Origin: Urinicoccus timonensis
GTDB taxonomy: Bacteria; Bacillota; Clostridia; Tissierellales; Peptoniphilaceae
Direction: 5' to 3'
NCBI RefSeq assembly: GCF_900232945.1
Contig: NZ_OCTU01000002.1
Location: forward strand, 199,689 to 263,688
DNA: 64,000 nucleotides
Shown: positions 22,764 to 32,384 of the stretch, one piece after another
Position numbering within the stretch: position 1 is the first letter of the stretch
Layout: every line of letters begins with the position of its first letter
The notes under the pieces: model-generated
Databases searched by the model: none
What the model was told of the DNA's origin: nothing
What the model saw: only the letters and a program-made list of their open reading frames with translations
Made by a program: the position numbers and the translations under genes

Positions 22764-23386
22764 TTTATCTTGAAAAGAAAATCGCCATCTTTAATGAGAT
22801 GGTGTATTTAAAAAAAGAAAAAGAGTCCAAGGAAAAAATAGAGGCGGAAAAAGCCCGGCTAGATCAAGCCTTGGCAGACAAGACCCGGGAAATGGACCAA
22901 AAGGAAGAGGATTTAATTGCCAGAAGGATCCAATTGGCCAAGGAACAGGGTTATGACCAAGTCATGAACACCAAGGAAGAAACCCGGATTGAGGTCTTAA
23001 AAAAAGAACAGGCCCTCTTCCAAGACTTTATCGCCAGCCTGAAGGACAAGTTAAGAGACTTTCGGGCAAGTGATGCCTATGTCCAAAGGGAAGGGGATAT
23101 CTTCAAGGGGGTTTTGGCCGATGTCAATGAGGAAAGGATTAGGGTCTACCTCATAGACCAAGACCGAGACCGTTTGGAAGCTGTCTTTAACAAGATTGCC
23201 GAGGAAGAAGGAATCCACTTGGACTTTCTTCCCTTGGAAAAAAAGGCCCTGGGGGGCTTTATGGTATCGGACAAGGAAGAAAGCTTCTTTATCAATGCCA
23301 GCTTTCAAGCGAAAATTGATAGTTTGAATTATGAATTAGGAAAGATGCTGCATGATCAGTTGAAAGTTGAAGGTGGTATGGATTGA
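22760..23386 (+). CDS. ntpE: V-type ATP synthase subunit E
   Basis: 208 residues. The N-terminal 90 residues are charged coiled coil; the C-terminal domain has the LDFLPLEKKALGGFMVSDKE strand-loop typical of subunit E, where the GG-containing turn precedes the last helix. Forms the peripheral stalk with subunit H. Overlaps both neighbours by four bases. Confidence 0.88.
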   Translation: MIYLEKKIAIFNEMVYLKKEKESKEKIEAEKARLDQALADKTREMDQKEEDLIARRIQLAKEQGYDQVMNTKEETRIEVLKKEQALFQDFIASLKDKLRDFRASDAYVQREGDIFKGVLADVNEERIRVYLIDQDRDRLEAVFNKIAEEEGIHLDFLPLEKKALGGFMVSDKEESFFINASFQAKIDSLNYELGKMLHDQLKVEGGMD

Positions 23387-25149
23387 AAACAGCATATGTA
23401 AAAATTGTGGACGGTCCTGTTGTCAAAGCAACTGGTATGAAGGATTTCCAAGTAAGGGAAATGGTGGTTGTCGGGGAAAAGAAGTTAATCGGCGAAGTCA
23501 TTTCCATAGAAGGGGACCTGGGAACCATCCAGGTCTATGAAGAAACAGAAGGCCTCAAGAGGGACGAAGAAATTCAATCCACTGGGGCACCCTTGAGTGT
23601 CAAGTTGGGCCCTGGCATGGTGTCTAATATCTTTGACGGGATCCAACGTCCCTTAAAGAACATCCAAGACAAGCACGGCAACTTCATGCCAGAAGGAATT
23701 GGCTTGATTTCTCTAGACCAAGAAAAGCTCTGGCCTGTGACCTTTACGGTGAAAAAGGGAGACTTTGTCCAAGAAGGAGAAATCTTCGGGACAGTTCCTG
23801 AAACGGATTCCATGACCCACCGGCTCTTGATTCCCATGGGGGTTTCTGGGACCATTGAAGAAATGGTGGAAGAGGGGTCCTACAATATAGAAGAGGTCCT
23901 CTTAAGGATCAAGGACGAAAACGACAAGGTCCATGAAGTGAAGATGGCCCAAGAATGGCCGGTCCGGGTTCCCCGTCCTGTGAAACACAGGAAGGCCACC
24001 CGGGAAATCCTCTTGACAGGGCAAAGGGTTTTGGATACCTTTTTCCCCATTGCCAAGGGGGGAACTTGTGCCGTTCCTGGTGGTTTCGGAACGGGTAAGA
24101 CCATGACCCAACATCAAATTGCAAAATATTGTGACGCCGACTTGATTATCTATATTGGTTGTGGGGAACGGGGCAACGAAATGACCGAGGTTTTGGAAGA
24201 CTTCCCAAACCTGGTGGACCCCTATACCAAGCAATCTCTTATGAACCGGACCATCTTAATTGCCAACACATCCAACATGCCGGTAGCTGCCCGGGAAGCC
24301 TCTATCTACACAGGGGTTACCATGGCAGAATACTTCCGGGACCAAGGATATGACGTGGCCCTGATGGCGGATTCTACCTCTCGTTGGGCGGAAGCCTTAA
24401 GGGAAATTTCCGGTCGTTTGGAAGAAATGCCAGCAGAAGAAGGCTATCCAGCCTACCTACCCTCTCGGGTAGCGGGCTTTTATGAACGGGCCGGGTCGGC
24501 AGAAACTTTTTCTGGCAAGGACGGGTCTGTTACCCTGATTGGGGCCGTATCCCCTGCTGGTGGAGACTTTTCCGAACCCGTTACAGAAAACACCAAGCGC
24601 TTTGTCAATGTCTTTTTGGCCCTGGACAAGAACCTGGCCTATGCAAGACACTATCCTGCCATCCAATGGATGACCTCCTATTCCCAATACATTAGCGATT
24701 TGAAAAACTACTATGAATTGGCCTTGGACGGGGACTTGGTGGGCTTAAGGAACAAGTGCATGGATATCCTCCACCAAGAAGCCAAGTTAAACGAAATTGT
24801 CCTCTTGGTTGGGGAAGAAGTTTTACCAGATGACCAAAGGTTACTTTTGGCCATTGCCCGGGTTTTAAAGGTGGGCTTTTTACAACAAAATGCCTTTAAC
24901 AAAATCGACACCTTTGTGCCCTTGGAAAAGCAATACAATATGTTAAAAACCATTGACCACTTGTACGAAGCTGGGAAAAAGGCCTTGAGCCAAAGAATTC
25001 CCATCCGTCAAATTAAGAATGAAGACCTCTTTGGAAAAATTATCAACATGAAGTACAACATTGAAAATGACGATGAAGAAGCCTTTGTCCATTTGAACAA
25101 TGAAATTGACAATTTTTACGAAGATTTGATAAAAGATAATAGGGGATGA
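23383..25149 (+). CDS. ntpA: V-type ATP synthase catalytic subunit A
   Basis: 588 residues. The P-loop is [13 protein letters not shown] near residue 230; the catalytic glutamate region is [14 protein letters not shown]. The V-type non-homologous insertion lies between about 110 and 190. [17 protein letters not shown] marks the bulge. It starts with TTG in a TTGA overlap with the E gene, behind AAGGTGG. It hydrolyses or makes ATP at the A/B interface. Confidence 0.96.
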   Translation: MKTAYVKIVDGPVVKATGMKDFQVREMVVVGEKKLIGEVISIEGDLGTIQVYEETEGLKRDEEIQSTGAPLSVKLGPGMVSNIFDGIQRPLKNIQDKHGNFMPEGIGLISLDQEKLWPVTFTVKKGDFVQEGEIFGTVPETDSMTHRLLIPMGVSGTIEEMVEEGSYNIEEVLLRIKDENDKVHEVKMAQEWPVRVPRPVKHRKATREILLTGQRVLDTFFPIAKGGTCAVPGGFGTGKTMTQHQIAKYCDADLIIYIGCGERGNEMTEVLEDFPNLVDPYTKQSLMNRTILIANTSNMPVAAREASIYTGVTMAEYFRDQGYDVALMADSTSRWAEALREISGRLEEMPAEEGYPAYLPSRVAGFYERAGSAETFSGKDGSVTLIGAVSPAGGDFSEPVTENTKRFVNVFLALDKNLAYARHYPAIQWMTSYSQYISDLKNYYELALDGDLVGLRNKCMDILHQEAKLNEIVLLVGEEVLPDDQRLLLAIARVLKVGFLQQNAFNKIDTFVPLEKQYNMLKTIDHLYEAGKKALSQRIPIRQIKNEDLFGKIINMKYNIENDDEEAFVHLNNEIDNFYEDLIKDNRG

Positions 25150-25153
25150 GACA

Positions 25154-26542
25154 TTGAAAAAAGAATATGTGCGTTTAAAACATGTGGAAGGTTCCATGAT
25201 TGAACTTGACCGTTTGCACCACGTAGGCTTTGGGGAAATTGTTGAAATAAAATCCCTAGACACGGGGAAAAAACAAGTGGGTCAAGTGACAAAAATTGAT
25301 GGAGATTCCTGTGTCCTTCAAGTATTTGGAGACAACCTGGGGGCTTCTACCAGGAACCGAAGTGTAACTTTTTTGGAAAAGCCCTTTGAGATTCCTGTAT
25401 CCAAGGAAATTCTCGGCCGGGTTTTCAACGGAATTGGAGAGCCCATTGATGAAGGGGGCCCCATCTATTCTGATAAATTTTTAAATGTCAATGGACGGCC
25501 CATGAATCCGGTTTCTCGCCAATACCCTCGGAACTTTATCCAAACAGGGATTTCCTCCATTGACGCCCTAATGACCCTGATTCGGGGACAAAAGCTCCCT
25601 ATCTTTTCCGGGTCTGGCCTGCCCCATAATGAACTGGCAGCCCAAATTGTCCGGCAAGCAAAGATCACCGGAGATGCAGGAGAAGACTCCTTTGCCATTG
25701 TCTTTGCAGCCATTGGGGTTAAGCACGATGAAGCCGACTACTTCCAAAATGCCTTTAAAAATTCTGGGGTTTCTGAAAAGGTCGTTATGTATATCAACTA
25801 TGCCGATGACCCCATTATGGAACGGTTGATTGTGCCTAAGTGTGCCCTGACAGCGGCAGAATACTTGGCCTATGAAGAAAAGAAACACGTCTTGGTTATC
25901 ATGACCGACATCACATCCTATGCCGAAGCCTTACGGGAAGTGTCCTCTTCTCGGGAAGAAGTACCCTCAAGAAAGGGCTACCCGGGCCATCTCTATTCTG
26001 ACTTGGCCATGCTCTATGAACGGGCCGGGATGATCCAAGGCATTGATGGATCGGTAACCTTGATTCCCATCTTGACCATGCCAAATGATGACATCACCCA
26101 CCCCATTGCCGACTTAACTGGTTATATTACTGAGGGGCAAATTGTACTTTCTCGAGACTTGGCAGGGCAGGGTCTTTATCCACCCATCCAGGTCCTACCC
26201 TCCCTGTCCCGGCTTATGAAGGACGGCATCGGGGAAGGCTATACCAGAAAGGACCACGACAGCCTGTCCTCCCAATTGTTTGCTTCTTATTCCAGGGTGC
26301 AAGAAGTGCGGGCCTTGGCGCAAATTATTGGAGCCGACGACTTGTCCCAAGAAGACCAAATGATCTTGAAGTTTGGCCAAGCCTTTGAAGACAAGTTTAT
26401 CAACCAAGGCAGCGAAAGCAACCGAGATATTGAAACAACCCTGGACTTGGGTTGGGAACTCTTAAGACTCTTACCGGAAACCAGCCTGGACCGGATTTCT
26501 CCTGAATTAAAAGAAGAATTCTTGAGGAAAAAAGATGAGTAA
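25154..26542 (+). CDS. ntpB: V-type ATP synthase subunit B
   Basis: 462 residues. The nucleotide-binding loop is the non-catalytic form [15 protein letters not shown], without GKT. Further landmarks are [19 protein letters not shown] and [14 protein letters not shown]. It starts with TTG behind GGGATGAG and ends overlapping the D gene by eight bases. Confidence 0.96.
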   Translation: MKKEYVRLKHVEGSMIELDRLHHVGFGEIVEIKSLDTGKKQVGQVTKIDGDSCVLQVFGDNLGASTRNRSVTFLEKPFEIPVSKEILGRVFNGIGEPIDEGGPIYSDKFLNVNGRPMNPVSRQYPRNFIQTGISSIDALMTLIRGQKLPIFSGSGLPHNELAAQIVRQAKITGDAGEDSFAIVFAAIGVKHDEADYFQNAFKNSGVSEKVVMYINYADDPIMERLIVPKCALTAAEYLAYEEKKHVLVIMTDITSYAEALREVSSSREEVPSRKGYPGHLYSDLAMLYERAGMIQGIDGSVTLIPILTMPNDDITHPIADLTGYITEGQIVLSRDLAGQGLYPPIQVLPSLSRLMKDGIGEGYTRKDHDSLSSQLFASYSRVQEVRALAQIIGADDLSQEDQMILKFGQAFEDKFINQGSESNRDIETTLDLGWELLRLLPETSLDRISPELKEEFLRKKDE

Positions 26543-27155
26543 TCGTGTAATTCCCACCAAGGCCAACCTCTTGAACCTAAAAGACCAAGTGGCCTTTGCC
26601 CAAAAGGGATATGAACTTTTAGATAAGAAAAGAACCGTTTTGATCCAAGAAATGATGCGGTTAAATGGGGTGGCCAAGGACCTCCAAGGAGAAATCCATA
26701 AGATGATTGAACAATCCTATGGGTCCTTGATTGACGCCACCATTGTCATGGGGTCTGAAAATGTAGAAGGCCTCTCCCAATCTATGGCCCTGGAACCGGG
26801 CTTTGACCTCCAATCCAGGTCCGTTATGGGGGTGGAAGTGCCCAAGATCAACTACAAGAAACGTCCCCTAAAGACGGAGTATTCCTTCCACCAATCCACA
26901 GCCGCCTTTGACCAGGCTTCCTTGGATTTTAACCAACTTCTCTACTATATCTACCAGCTGGCAGAAATTGAAACCAGCGTCTTTCGGATTGCCCAAGAAA
27001 TTAAGCAGACGGCCAAAAGGGCCAATGCCTTGGACAAGATCCAAATTCCCAAATTTACGGAAAATATCAAGATGATTGAAGACGTCTTGGCAGAAAAAGA
27101 AAGAGAAGACTTCTTTCGTTTGAAAAAAGTAAAGAAAAAAAGAGAAGATAAATAA
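26535..27155 (+). CDS. ntpD: V-type ATP synthase subunit D
   Basis: 206 residues. The start [20 protein letters not shown] and [17 protein letters not shown] is the D signature; the C-terminal helix pairs with it to form the rotor shaft. Last gene of the operon; a terminator follows at once. Confidence 0.95.
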   Translation: MSNRVIPTKANLLNLKDQVAFAQKGYELLDKKRTVLIQEMMRLNGVAKDLQGEIHKMIEQSYGSLIDATIVMGSENVEGLSQSMALEPGFDLQSRSVMGVEVPKINYKKRPLKTEYSFHQSTAAFDQASLDFNQLLYYIYQLAEIETSVFRIAQEIKQTAKRANALDKIQIPKFTENIKMIEDVLAEKEREDFFRLKKVKKKREDK

Positions 27156-27156
27156 A

Positions 27157-27191
27157 AGAACCCTTAAGCTTGACGGCTTAAGGGTTCTTTT
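27157..27191. terminator. Bidirectional terminator between ntpD and hemL
   Basis: AGAACCCTTAAGC pairs with GCTTAAGGGTTCT over 13 bp, with T-runs on both strands, as expected between convergent operons. Confidence 0.9.
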
Positions 27192-27201
27192 TCTTTGGCT
27201 C

Positions 27202-28476
27202 TTATTTACAAATGTCTTCCAAGACCCGACGGTTGGCTTGGATGGTTTTTTCAATGATGTCTTCTGTATGGGCGTCGCTAAGGAAGATGGCTTCAAATTG
27301 GGCAGGAGCCATGATAAAGCCTTCCTTGACCATGCCTTGAAAGTACTTGGCATAGAGTTCAGTGTCGGCCTTTTGGACGTCGTCAAAGGACTTGATTTGG
27401 TCAAATTCTCCAAAGAAGAGGCTCAGCATGGAGTGGAAACGGGTGACCTTGCCAGGAATGCCTAGGTCAGTGAGGTTTTTGCTAAAGCCTTGGTCTAATT
27501 CATAGGCAAAGCGGTCTAATTTTTCGTAAATTTCTGGATGGGCTTCCAGGACTTTTAAGGTGTCCAGGCCGATTTTCATGGCCAGGGGGTTGCCGGACAG
27601 GGTTCCTGCCTGGTAGACCCCTCCCAGGGGAGAGAGTTTTTCCATAATTTCTTTGGACCCAGCAAAGGCTCCTACTGGAAGGCCACCACCGATGATTTTT
27701 CCATAGGTATAGAGGTCGGCCTTGACGTCAAAGTAGTCGCCAACAGACCCGTAACGGGTCCGAAAACCGGTAATGACTTCGTCAAAGATCAAGAGGGCCT
27801 TGTTGTCGTCGCAAAGTTTTCTCAGGCCTTGTAAAAATTCCTTGTCAGGAACCACAACCCCCATGTTGCCGGCAATGGGTTCGATGATAATACAGGCAAT
27901 TTGGTCCTTGAATTGGTCAAATTTTTCCCGGACATCGGCCAGGTCGTTGTAGCGACAGACGATGGTGTCTTGGATGGTGCCTTGGGGAACTCCCAAAGAG
28001 GTTGGGGCATAGTAGGTCAGGGTTCCGGACCCACTCTTGACCAAGAGGCCGTCAGAATGGCCATGGTAGCAGCCCTCGAACTTGATAATCTTGTTGCGAC
28101 CGGTGTAGCCCCGGGCTAGACGGATGGCGGACATGGTGGCTTCGGTGCCGGAGTTGACCATCCGGACCATGTCGGTTTTGGTGGCCCGGGTAAAGGTCTC
28201 GGCCATGGTAACTTCTACTTCAGAAGGTAGGCCCAGGGTTAGGACCTCTTCCAGGTAGCCTTGGGCTTTTTTTACCAGGTCCTCCCGACCATGGCCCAGG
28301 ATCATGGGCCCCCAGGAGCAGATGTAGTCGATGTATTCCTTGCCATCAGTAGAATAGAGATGGCAGCCTTTGGCCTTGTTAAAGAAGATGGGGTCCATAT
28401 GGACAGAGCCAAAGGCCCGGACCGGGGAGTTGACTCCTCCAGGAATGACTTGTTTGGCACGGTCAAAAAGGGTCAT
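27202..28476 (-). CDS. hemL: Glutamate-1-semialdehyde 2,1-aminomutase
   Basis: 424 residues, usual length. The PLP lysine is in TYGKIIGGGLPVGAFAGS near residue 262; NSGTEATMSAIRLARGYTGR and FDEVITGFR are family landmarks. It converts glutamate-1-semialdehyde to 5-aminolevulinate. Last gene of the minus-strand tetrapyrrole operon. The ATG overlaps the hemB stop (ATGA), behind AAAGGAGG. Confidence 0.96.
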   Translation of the reverse strand: MTLFDRAKQVIPGGVNSPVRAFGSVHMDPIFFNKAKGCHLYSTDGKEYIDYICSWGPMILGHGREDLVKKAQGYLEEVLTLGLPSEVEVTMAETFTRATKTDMVRMVNSGTEATMSAIRLARGYTGRNKIIKFEGCYHGHSDGLLVKSGSGTLTYYAPTSLGVPQGTIQDTIVCRYNDLADVREKFDQFKDQIACIIIEPIAGNMGVVVPDKEFLQGLRKLCDDNKALLIFDEVITGFRTRYGSVGDYFDVKADLYTYGKIIGGGLPVGAFAGSKEIMEKLSPLGGVYQAGTLSGNPLAMKIGLDTLKVLEAHPEIYEKLDRFAYELDQGFSKNLTDLGIPGKVTRFHSMLSLFFGEFDQIKSFDDVQKADTELYAKYFQGMVKEGFIMAPAQFEAIFLSDAHTEDIIEKTIQANRRVLEDICK

Positions 28477-29441
28477 AGGTCGGCCTCCTTTAATTTTTTT
28501 GCCACTTCCTTGGCATGGTAGCTGATGATGATTTGGGCTCCGGCCCGTTTCATGGCAATCATGCTTTCGTAGATAATGGATTCATCCACCAGGCCTTGGG
28601 CAATGGCATTTTTCAACATGGAATATTCTCCACTGACATTGTAAACCACCAGGATGGTGTTGAAGTTTTCCTTGACTTCCTTGACGATGTCCAGGTAGGC
28701 CAGGGCGGGTTTGATGATGATAAAGTCGGCATCTTCCTCCAGGTCCAGGGCCACTTCTCTCAAGGCTTCTTGGCCATTGTGGAAGTCCATTTGGTAGGAC
28801 TTGCGGTCCCCAAAGGAGGGGGCAGAATCGGCTGCTTGCCGGAAGGGGCCATAGTAGCTAGAGGCAAATTTTGCACTGTAGGCCATGATGGGGGTGTTTT
28901 CGTAGCCATTCATATCTAAAAGCTGGCGAATTTCCCGGACCCTAAAGTCCATCATGTCGGAGGGAGCCACAATATCGGCTCCAGCTTGGGCATGGGACAG
29001 GGCAATTTTTGCAATGTACTTGGTGGTGGTGTCGTTGATGACTTGGCCATCTTCATCCAGGATGCCACAGTGGCCATGGTCGGTGTATTCACACATACAG
29101 ACGTCGGTTACGACTAAAAGGTTGGGGTGGAGGGACTTGATCTTTCGGACCCCTCTTTGGATGATGCCATCTTCAGCATAGGCTTGAGACCCGTGGGCGT
29201 CCTTGTGGTTGGGAATGCCAAAGAGGATGACCCCGGAGATGCCCAGGTCTTCAATTTCTTTGATTTCCTGGTTTAGTTGGTCCAGGGAAAAGTGGTAGAC
29301 TCCCGGTAGGGAGGGGATTTCTTTCTTGATGCCCTCTCCTTCAACTAGGAAGAGGGGGTAGATAAAGTCCTTGGGAGAAAGGCTGGTTTCTTCCACCATC
29401 CTTCTCATCAAGGGGTTGTTTCTAATTCTTCGCATGCGCAT
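28473..29441 (-). CDS. hemB: Porphobilinogen synthase (delta-aminolevulinate dehydratase)
   Basis: 322 residues from the preferred start. Zinc-type cysteines are in VCMCEYTDHGHCG; the Schiff-base lysines are in AYSAKFASSYYGPF and FIIIKPALAY. It condenses two aminolevulinate molecules. Start choice: AAAGGAGG abuts the ATG at 29450, leaving no spacing, and lies nine bases before the ATG at 29441, which is therefore preferred. Overlaps the cobA/hemD end by about 20 bases. Confidence 0.95.
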   Translation of the reverse strand: MRMRRIRNNPLMRRMVEETSLSPKDFIYPLFLVEGEGIKKEIPSLPGVYHFSLDQLNQEIKEIEDLGISGVILFGIPNHKDAHGSQAYAEDGIIQRGVRKIKSLHPNLLVVTDVCMCEYTDHGHCGILDEDGQVINDTTTKYIAKIALSHAQAGADIVAPSDMMDFRVREIRQLLDMNGYENTPIMAYSAKFASSYYGPFRQAADSAPSFGDRKSYQMDFHNGQEALREVALDLEEDADFIIIKPALAYLDIVKEVKENFNTILVVYNVSGEYSMLKNAIAQGLVDESIIYESMIAMKRAGAQIIISYHAKEVAKKLKEADL

Positions 29442-30906
29442 GGTCTGCATCCTCCTTTATCCATTGGACCATGGACGGGATGGTGGCTTTTTCAGAGCAT
29501 CCTGCAATTTCCAAGCCATGGGCCTGGATGGCCTGGCTGGTAATGGGTCCAATGCTGACAATTTTTGTATCTTTCAAACTTTCTTTTCCATAGTGGTCAA
29601 CAAAGTTGTCCACGGTGGAGGAAGAGGTAAATAAAACATAGTCGATGGGGCCTGAAAGGTCTTCCATTTTTTCAGGCTTGATGTTTCGGTAGATGACCAG
29701 GTCGTCCACTTGGCCCAGGTCCCTGTATTGGTCCATGAGTTCCGGCCGGGACTTGTTGGAATGAGGAATAAAAAGTTTTTTGTCCGGGCTGGGGTCTTCC
29801 CTTAAGGCTTGGACCAGGGCTTCTCCCACATAGTCCTTGGGCACAAGGTCTGCCTTGAGACCATAGGACCTCAGGGCTTTTTCTGTTTTTTCGCCAATGA
29901 CACAGAGCTTGACTGGGGCCAGGTCTCTTAAGTCTCTTACGGACAAATAGCTATCCATAAAGATTTCCAGGGCATTGACGGAGTGGAAGATGACATGGGT
30001 AAAGTCTTGGGCCAGGATCCGTTTTTCCAGGGTCTTCTTGTGGACCGCCTCTAATTGGATACAGGGGGCTTCAATGACTTGGGCTCCCAGGTCTCTTAGG
30101 GCCTTGGCCAGGCTGGAGGCTTGGCTCCTAGCCCGAGTAATGACAATCCGCTTGCCAAAGAGGGGGCGGGATTCGTAGAAGTTCAGGTCCTTTCTCAGAT
30201 CCACCACCTCGCCAATGACAATGAGGCTGGGAGAGCCGAAGCCCTTGCCTTGGATGTCCTGGCAGATATTTTCCACAGTGGAGGTCAAGACCTTTTGGTC
30301 GGGATAGCCTCCGTGCATGATGACGGCACAGGGTCTCTTGGGGTTCATGCCGGCTTCTAAAAGTTCCCCTGTAATCAAGGGGAGGTTGTTGAGGCCCATG
30401 TAAAAGACCAGGGTGCCTTCTAATTTTGCATAGGAGTGGAAGTCTCCTGGGTCGCCCTTTTCCCGATGGCCGGTAATAAAGGAAACAGAGGTAGACTTGC
30501 CCCGGTGGGTGGCAGGAATTCCTGCATACATAAGGGAGACAATCCCTGATGTGACACCGGGAATGACTTCAAATTCGATACCGTGGTCCTTGCAGTAAAG
30601 GGCTTCTTCGCCACCACGACCAAAGACATAGGGGTCGCCTCCCTTGAGCCGGAGGACTTTTTTCCCCTCCAGAGCCTTTTCCACCATCAGGGCATTGGTT
30701 TGGTCCTGGGTCAGGTAGTGGTTGTTGGCGGCCTTGCCGGCATAGTAGACTTCTTTTTTATCCAGGTAGGGGGCAATGAGGTCGGGATTTAAAAGCCGGT
30801 CATAGATGACGACGTCGCAGTCTTCCAAGACCTTAAGGGCCCTTTGGGTAATGAGGTCGCTGGGGCCGATGCCGGCGCCTGTAATATATACTTTTCCTTT
30901 AGTCAT
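29422..30906 (-). CDS. Fused uroporphyrinogen-III C-methyltransferase / uroporphyrinogen-III synthase
   Basis: 494 residues in two domains. Residues 1-245 are the SAM-dependent methyltransferase (CobA/SUMT): VYITGAGIGPSDLITQRAL, LRLKGGDPYVFGRGGEE and VIPGVTSG. Residues 250-490 are uroporphyrinogen-III synthase (HemD): KRIVITRARSQASSLAKAL and DYVLFTSSSTVDNFV. One protein thus makes uroporphyrinogen III and methylates it to precorrin-2, the entry to siroheme and cobalamin. This fusion is common in Clostridia. Overlaps hemC by eight bases. Confidence 0.95.
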   Translation of the reverse strand: MTKGKVYITGAGIGPSDLITQRALKVLEDCDVVIYDRLLNPDLIAPYLDKKEVYYAGKAANNHYLTQDQTNALMVEKALEGKKVLRLKGGDPYVFGRGGEEALYCKDHGIEFEVIPGVTSGIVSLMYAGIPATHRGKSTSVSFITGHREKGDPGDFHSYAKLEGTLVFYMGLNNLPLITGELLEAGMNPKRPCAVIMHGGYPDQKVLTSTVENICQDIQGKGFGSPSLIVIGEVVDLRKDLNFYESRPLFGKRIVITRARSQASSLAKALRDLGAQVIEAPCIQLEAVHKKTLEKRILAQDFTHVIFHSVNALEIFMDSYLSVRDLRDLAPVKLCVIGEKTEKALRSYGLKADLVPKDYVGEALVQALREDPSPDKKLFIPHSNKSRPELMDQYRDLGQVDDLVIYRNIKPEKMEDLSGPIDYVLFTSSSTVDNFVDHYGKESLKDTKIVSIGPITSQAIQAHGLEIAGCSEKATIPSMVQWIKEDADHAHAKN

Positions 30907-31789
30907 AGACTTCCTCCTTTAGGGCTTGGGCCAAGTCTTGGGCCAGTTGGACTCCGTCTTCCAGGGGGCCTTCCAGGTCTTTTTGGCAAAAGACGCTGCC
31001 GTCTTCATTGCCAAAGCAGGCCCTTAGGTAGACCCTTTGGTCGTCAATCCGGCTGGAGATTCCCATGGGGCTTTGGCAACCCCCGTTGAGGGTCTTTTGG
31101 AAGGCCCTTTGAATTTGGTAACGGAGGGTGGTTTTTTCATGGGCCAGGGGTTTCAAGAGGTCTTGGATTTCCCTGTCGTCTTCCCGGACTTGCAGGGCCA
31201 GGATCCCCTGGCAGGGGGCGGGAATCAAGTCATCTTCTGAAAAGATGTGTTGGACCCGGTCCTGGTAGCCTGCCCGGATCAGGCCGGCATAGGCTAGGAC
31301 CACTCCGTCTAAATTTTCGCTTTGGATTTTCCCCATGCGGGTTTCAATATTTCCCCGGATGGGAACGGTTTGGCAGTTGGGGTAGAGTTTTTTTAATTGC
31401 AGGGCCCGACGGAGGCTCCCGGTGCCGATTTTATAGGCACCGTCTTTTTTCAGAGGCTTGTTGTCCTTGGTAATTAAAACGTCCCGGGGGTCCTCCCCCT
31501 TAGGAGGGTCCACAAAACAAAGTCCGGGGGTGACTTCCCCGGGCATGTCCTTCATGGAGTGGATGGCCAGGTCAATTTTTCCGTCGAGGAGGGCTTGTTC
31601 AATTTCCTTGACAAAGACCCCCTTGCTGCCTACATCCTTGATGGCCTTGTGTAAAATTTCATCTCCCTTGGTGGAGATTTTGACAATTTCTATGGTTAAA
31701 TCGGGGTAGTGGTCCTTAAGCATCTTGGCTACTAGCTGGGTCTGAACCACTGCTAGGTTGCTCTTCCGGGTCCCTAATCTGATCTTCAT
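30899..31789 (-). CDS. hemC: Hydroxymethylbilane synthase (porphobilinogen deaminase)
   Basis: 296 residues. IRLGTRKSNLAVVQTQLVAK opens the protein; HSMKDMPGEVTPGLCF is the active-site loop; the dipyrromethane cofactor cysteine is in LNGGCQSPMG. It polymerises four porphobilinogens. The start lies 74 bases inside the preceding gene, an unusually long overlap; the start is supported by the conserved first residues. Confidence 0.95.
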   Translation of the reverse strand: MKIRLGTRKSNLAVVQTQLVAKMLKDHYPDLTIEIVKISTKGDEILHKAIKDVGSKGVFVKEIEQALLDGKIDLAIHSMKDMPGEVTPGLCFVDPPKGEDPRDVLITKDNKPLKKDGAYKIGTGSLRRALQLKKLYPNCQTVPIRGNIETRMGKIQSENLDGVVLAYAGLIRAGYQDRVQHIFSEDDLIPAPCQGILALQVREDDREIQDLLKPLAHEKTTLRYQIQRAFQKTLNGGCQSPMGISSRIDDQRVYLRACFGNEDGSVFCQKDLEGPLEDGVQLAQDLAQALKEEVYD

Positions 31790-32384
31790 TCTTTTCCTCC
31801 AAATATTTTTTCACAGCGTCTTTATCTTTTTTATACAGGTCTTTTATAATTTGGCTCCGGTCCTGGGGATCTAAGTCTTTTAACTGGTTCCGGACCTGGG
31901 TTAAAAGGTCCAACTTTTCCAGGTCATAGCCTTCCAGGAAGTCTTGGACTTCTTGGCCAATGAGCTTGGTCAGGGTGGGGCTGAGGCCATCGGATGAAAT
32001 GGTTCCATGGATGGGGCCTCTTTGGACAATCTTTTCCATAATAAAGGAAGAATCCCCCCTCTTGTCACAGCGGACATAGAGGATTTTTTTGGTCTTGGCA
32101 TAGTCTTCCATGGCCTGGTTTAAGTCCGGGTCACTGGTGGCAATAACCAAGAGGTCGTAGCCCATAAAGACAAAGTCCTCTTTTAGGTATTGGCCCTTTA
32201 GGTGGAGCCGGTGGGGGTAGAGTCTCACCAGGTCTACCAGGTCTTGGGAAAAATCTTCGGCTAGGACATAGATTTCGAATTCTCCCCTTAAGAGGGACTT
32301 GATCTTACGGCTGGCAACTTGGCCCCCTCCCAGGACCAAGACTTTTTTATCAGTGGAATCAATGGAAATGGGGTAGTATTTCAT
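31716..32384 (-). CDS. Precorrin-2 dehydrogenase / sirohydrochlorin ferrochelatase-type protein (CysG N-domain)
   Basis: 222 residues. NAD-binding motif KVLVLGGGQVASRKIKSLL near residue 15 and the signature SDGLSPTLTKLIGQEVQDFL near 135. It oxidises precorrin-2 to sirohydrochlorin; Met8-like members also insert metal. The last 25 residues are polar, low in complexity (EEQPSSGSDPASSQDA) and encoded inside hemC, so the tail looks like read-on after loss of an earlier stop. Overlaps the hemA end by four bases. Confidence 0.88.
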   Translation of the reverse strand: MKYYPISIDSTDKKVLVLGGGQVASRKIKSLLRGEFEIYVLAEDFSQDLVDLVRLYPHRLHLKGQYLKEDFVFMGYDLLVIATSDPDLNQAMEDYAKTKKILYVRCDKRGDSSFIMEKIVQRGPIHGTISSDGLSPTLTKLIGQEVQDFLEGYDLEKLDLLTQVRNQLKDLDPQDRSQIIKDLYKKDKDAVKKYLEEKNEDQIRDPEEQPSSGSDPASSQDA

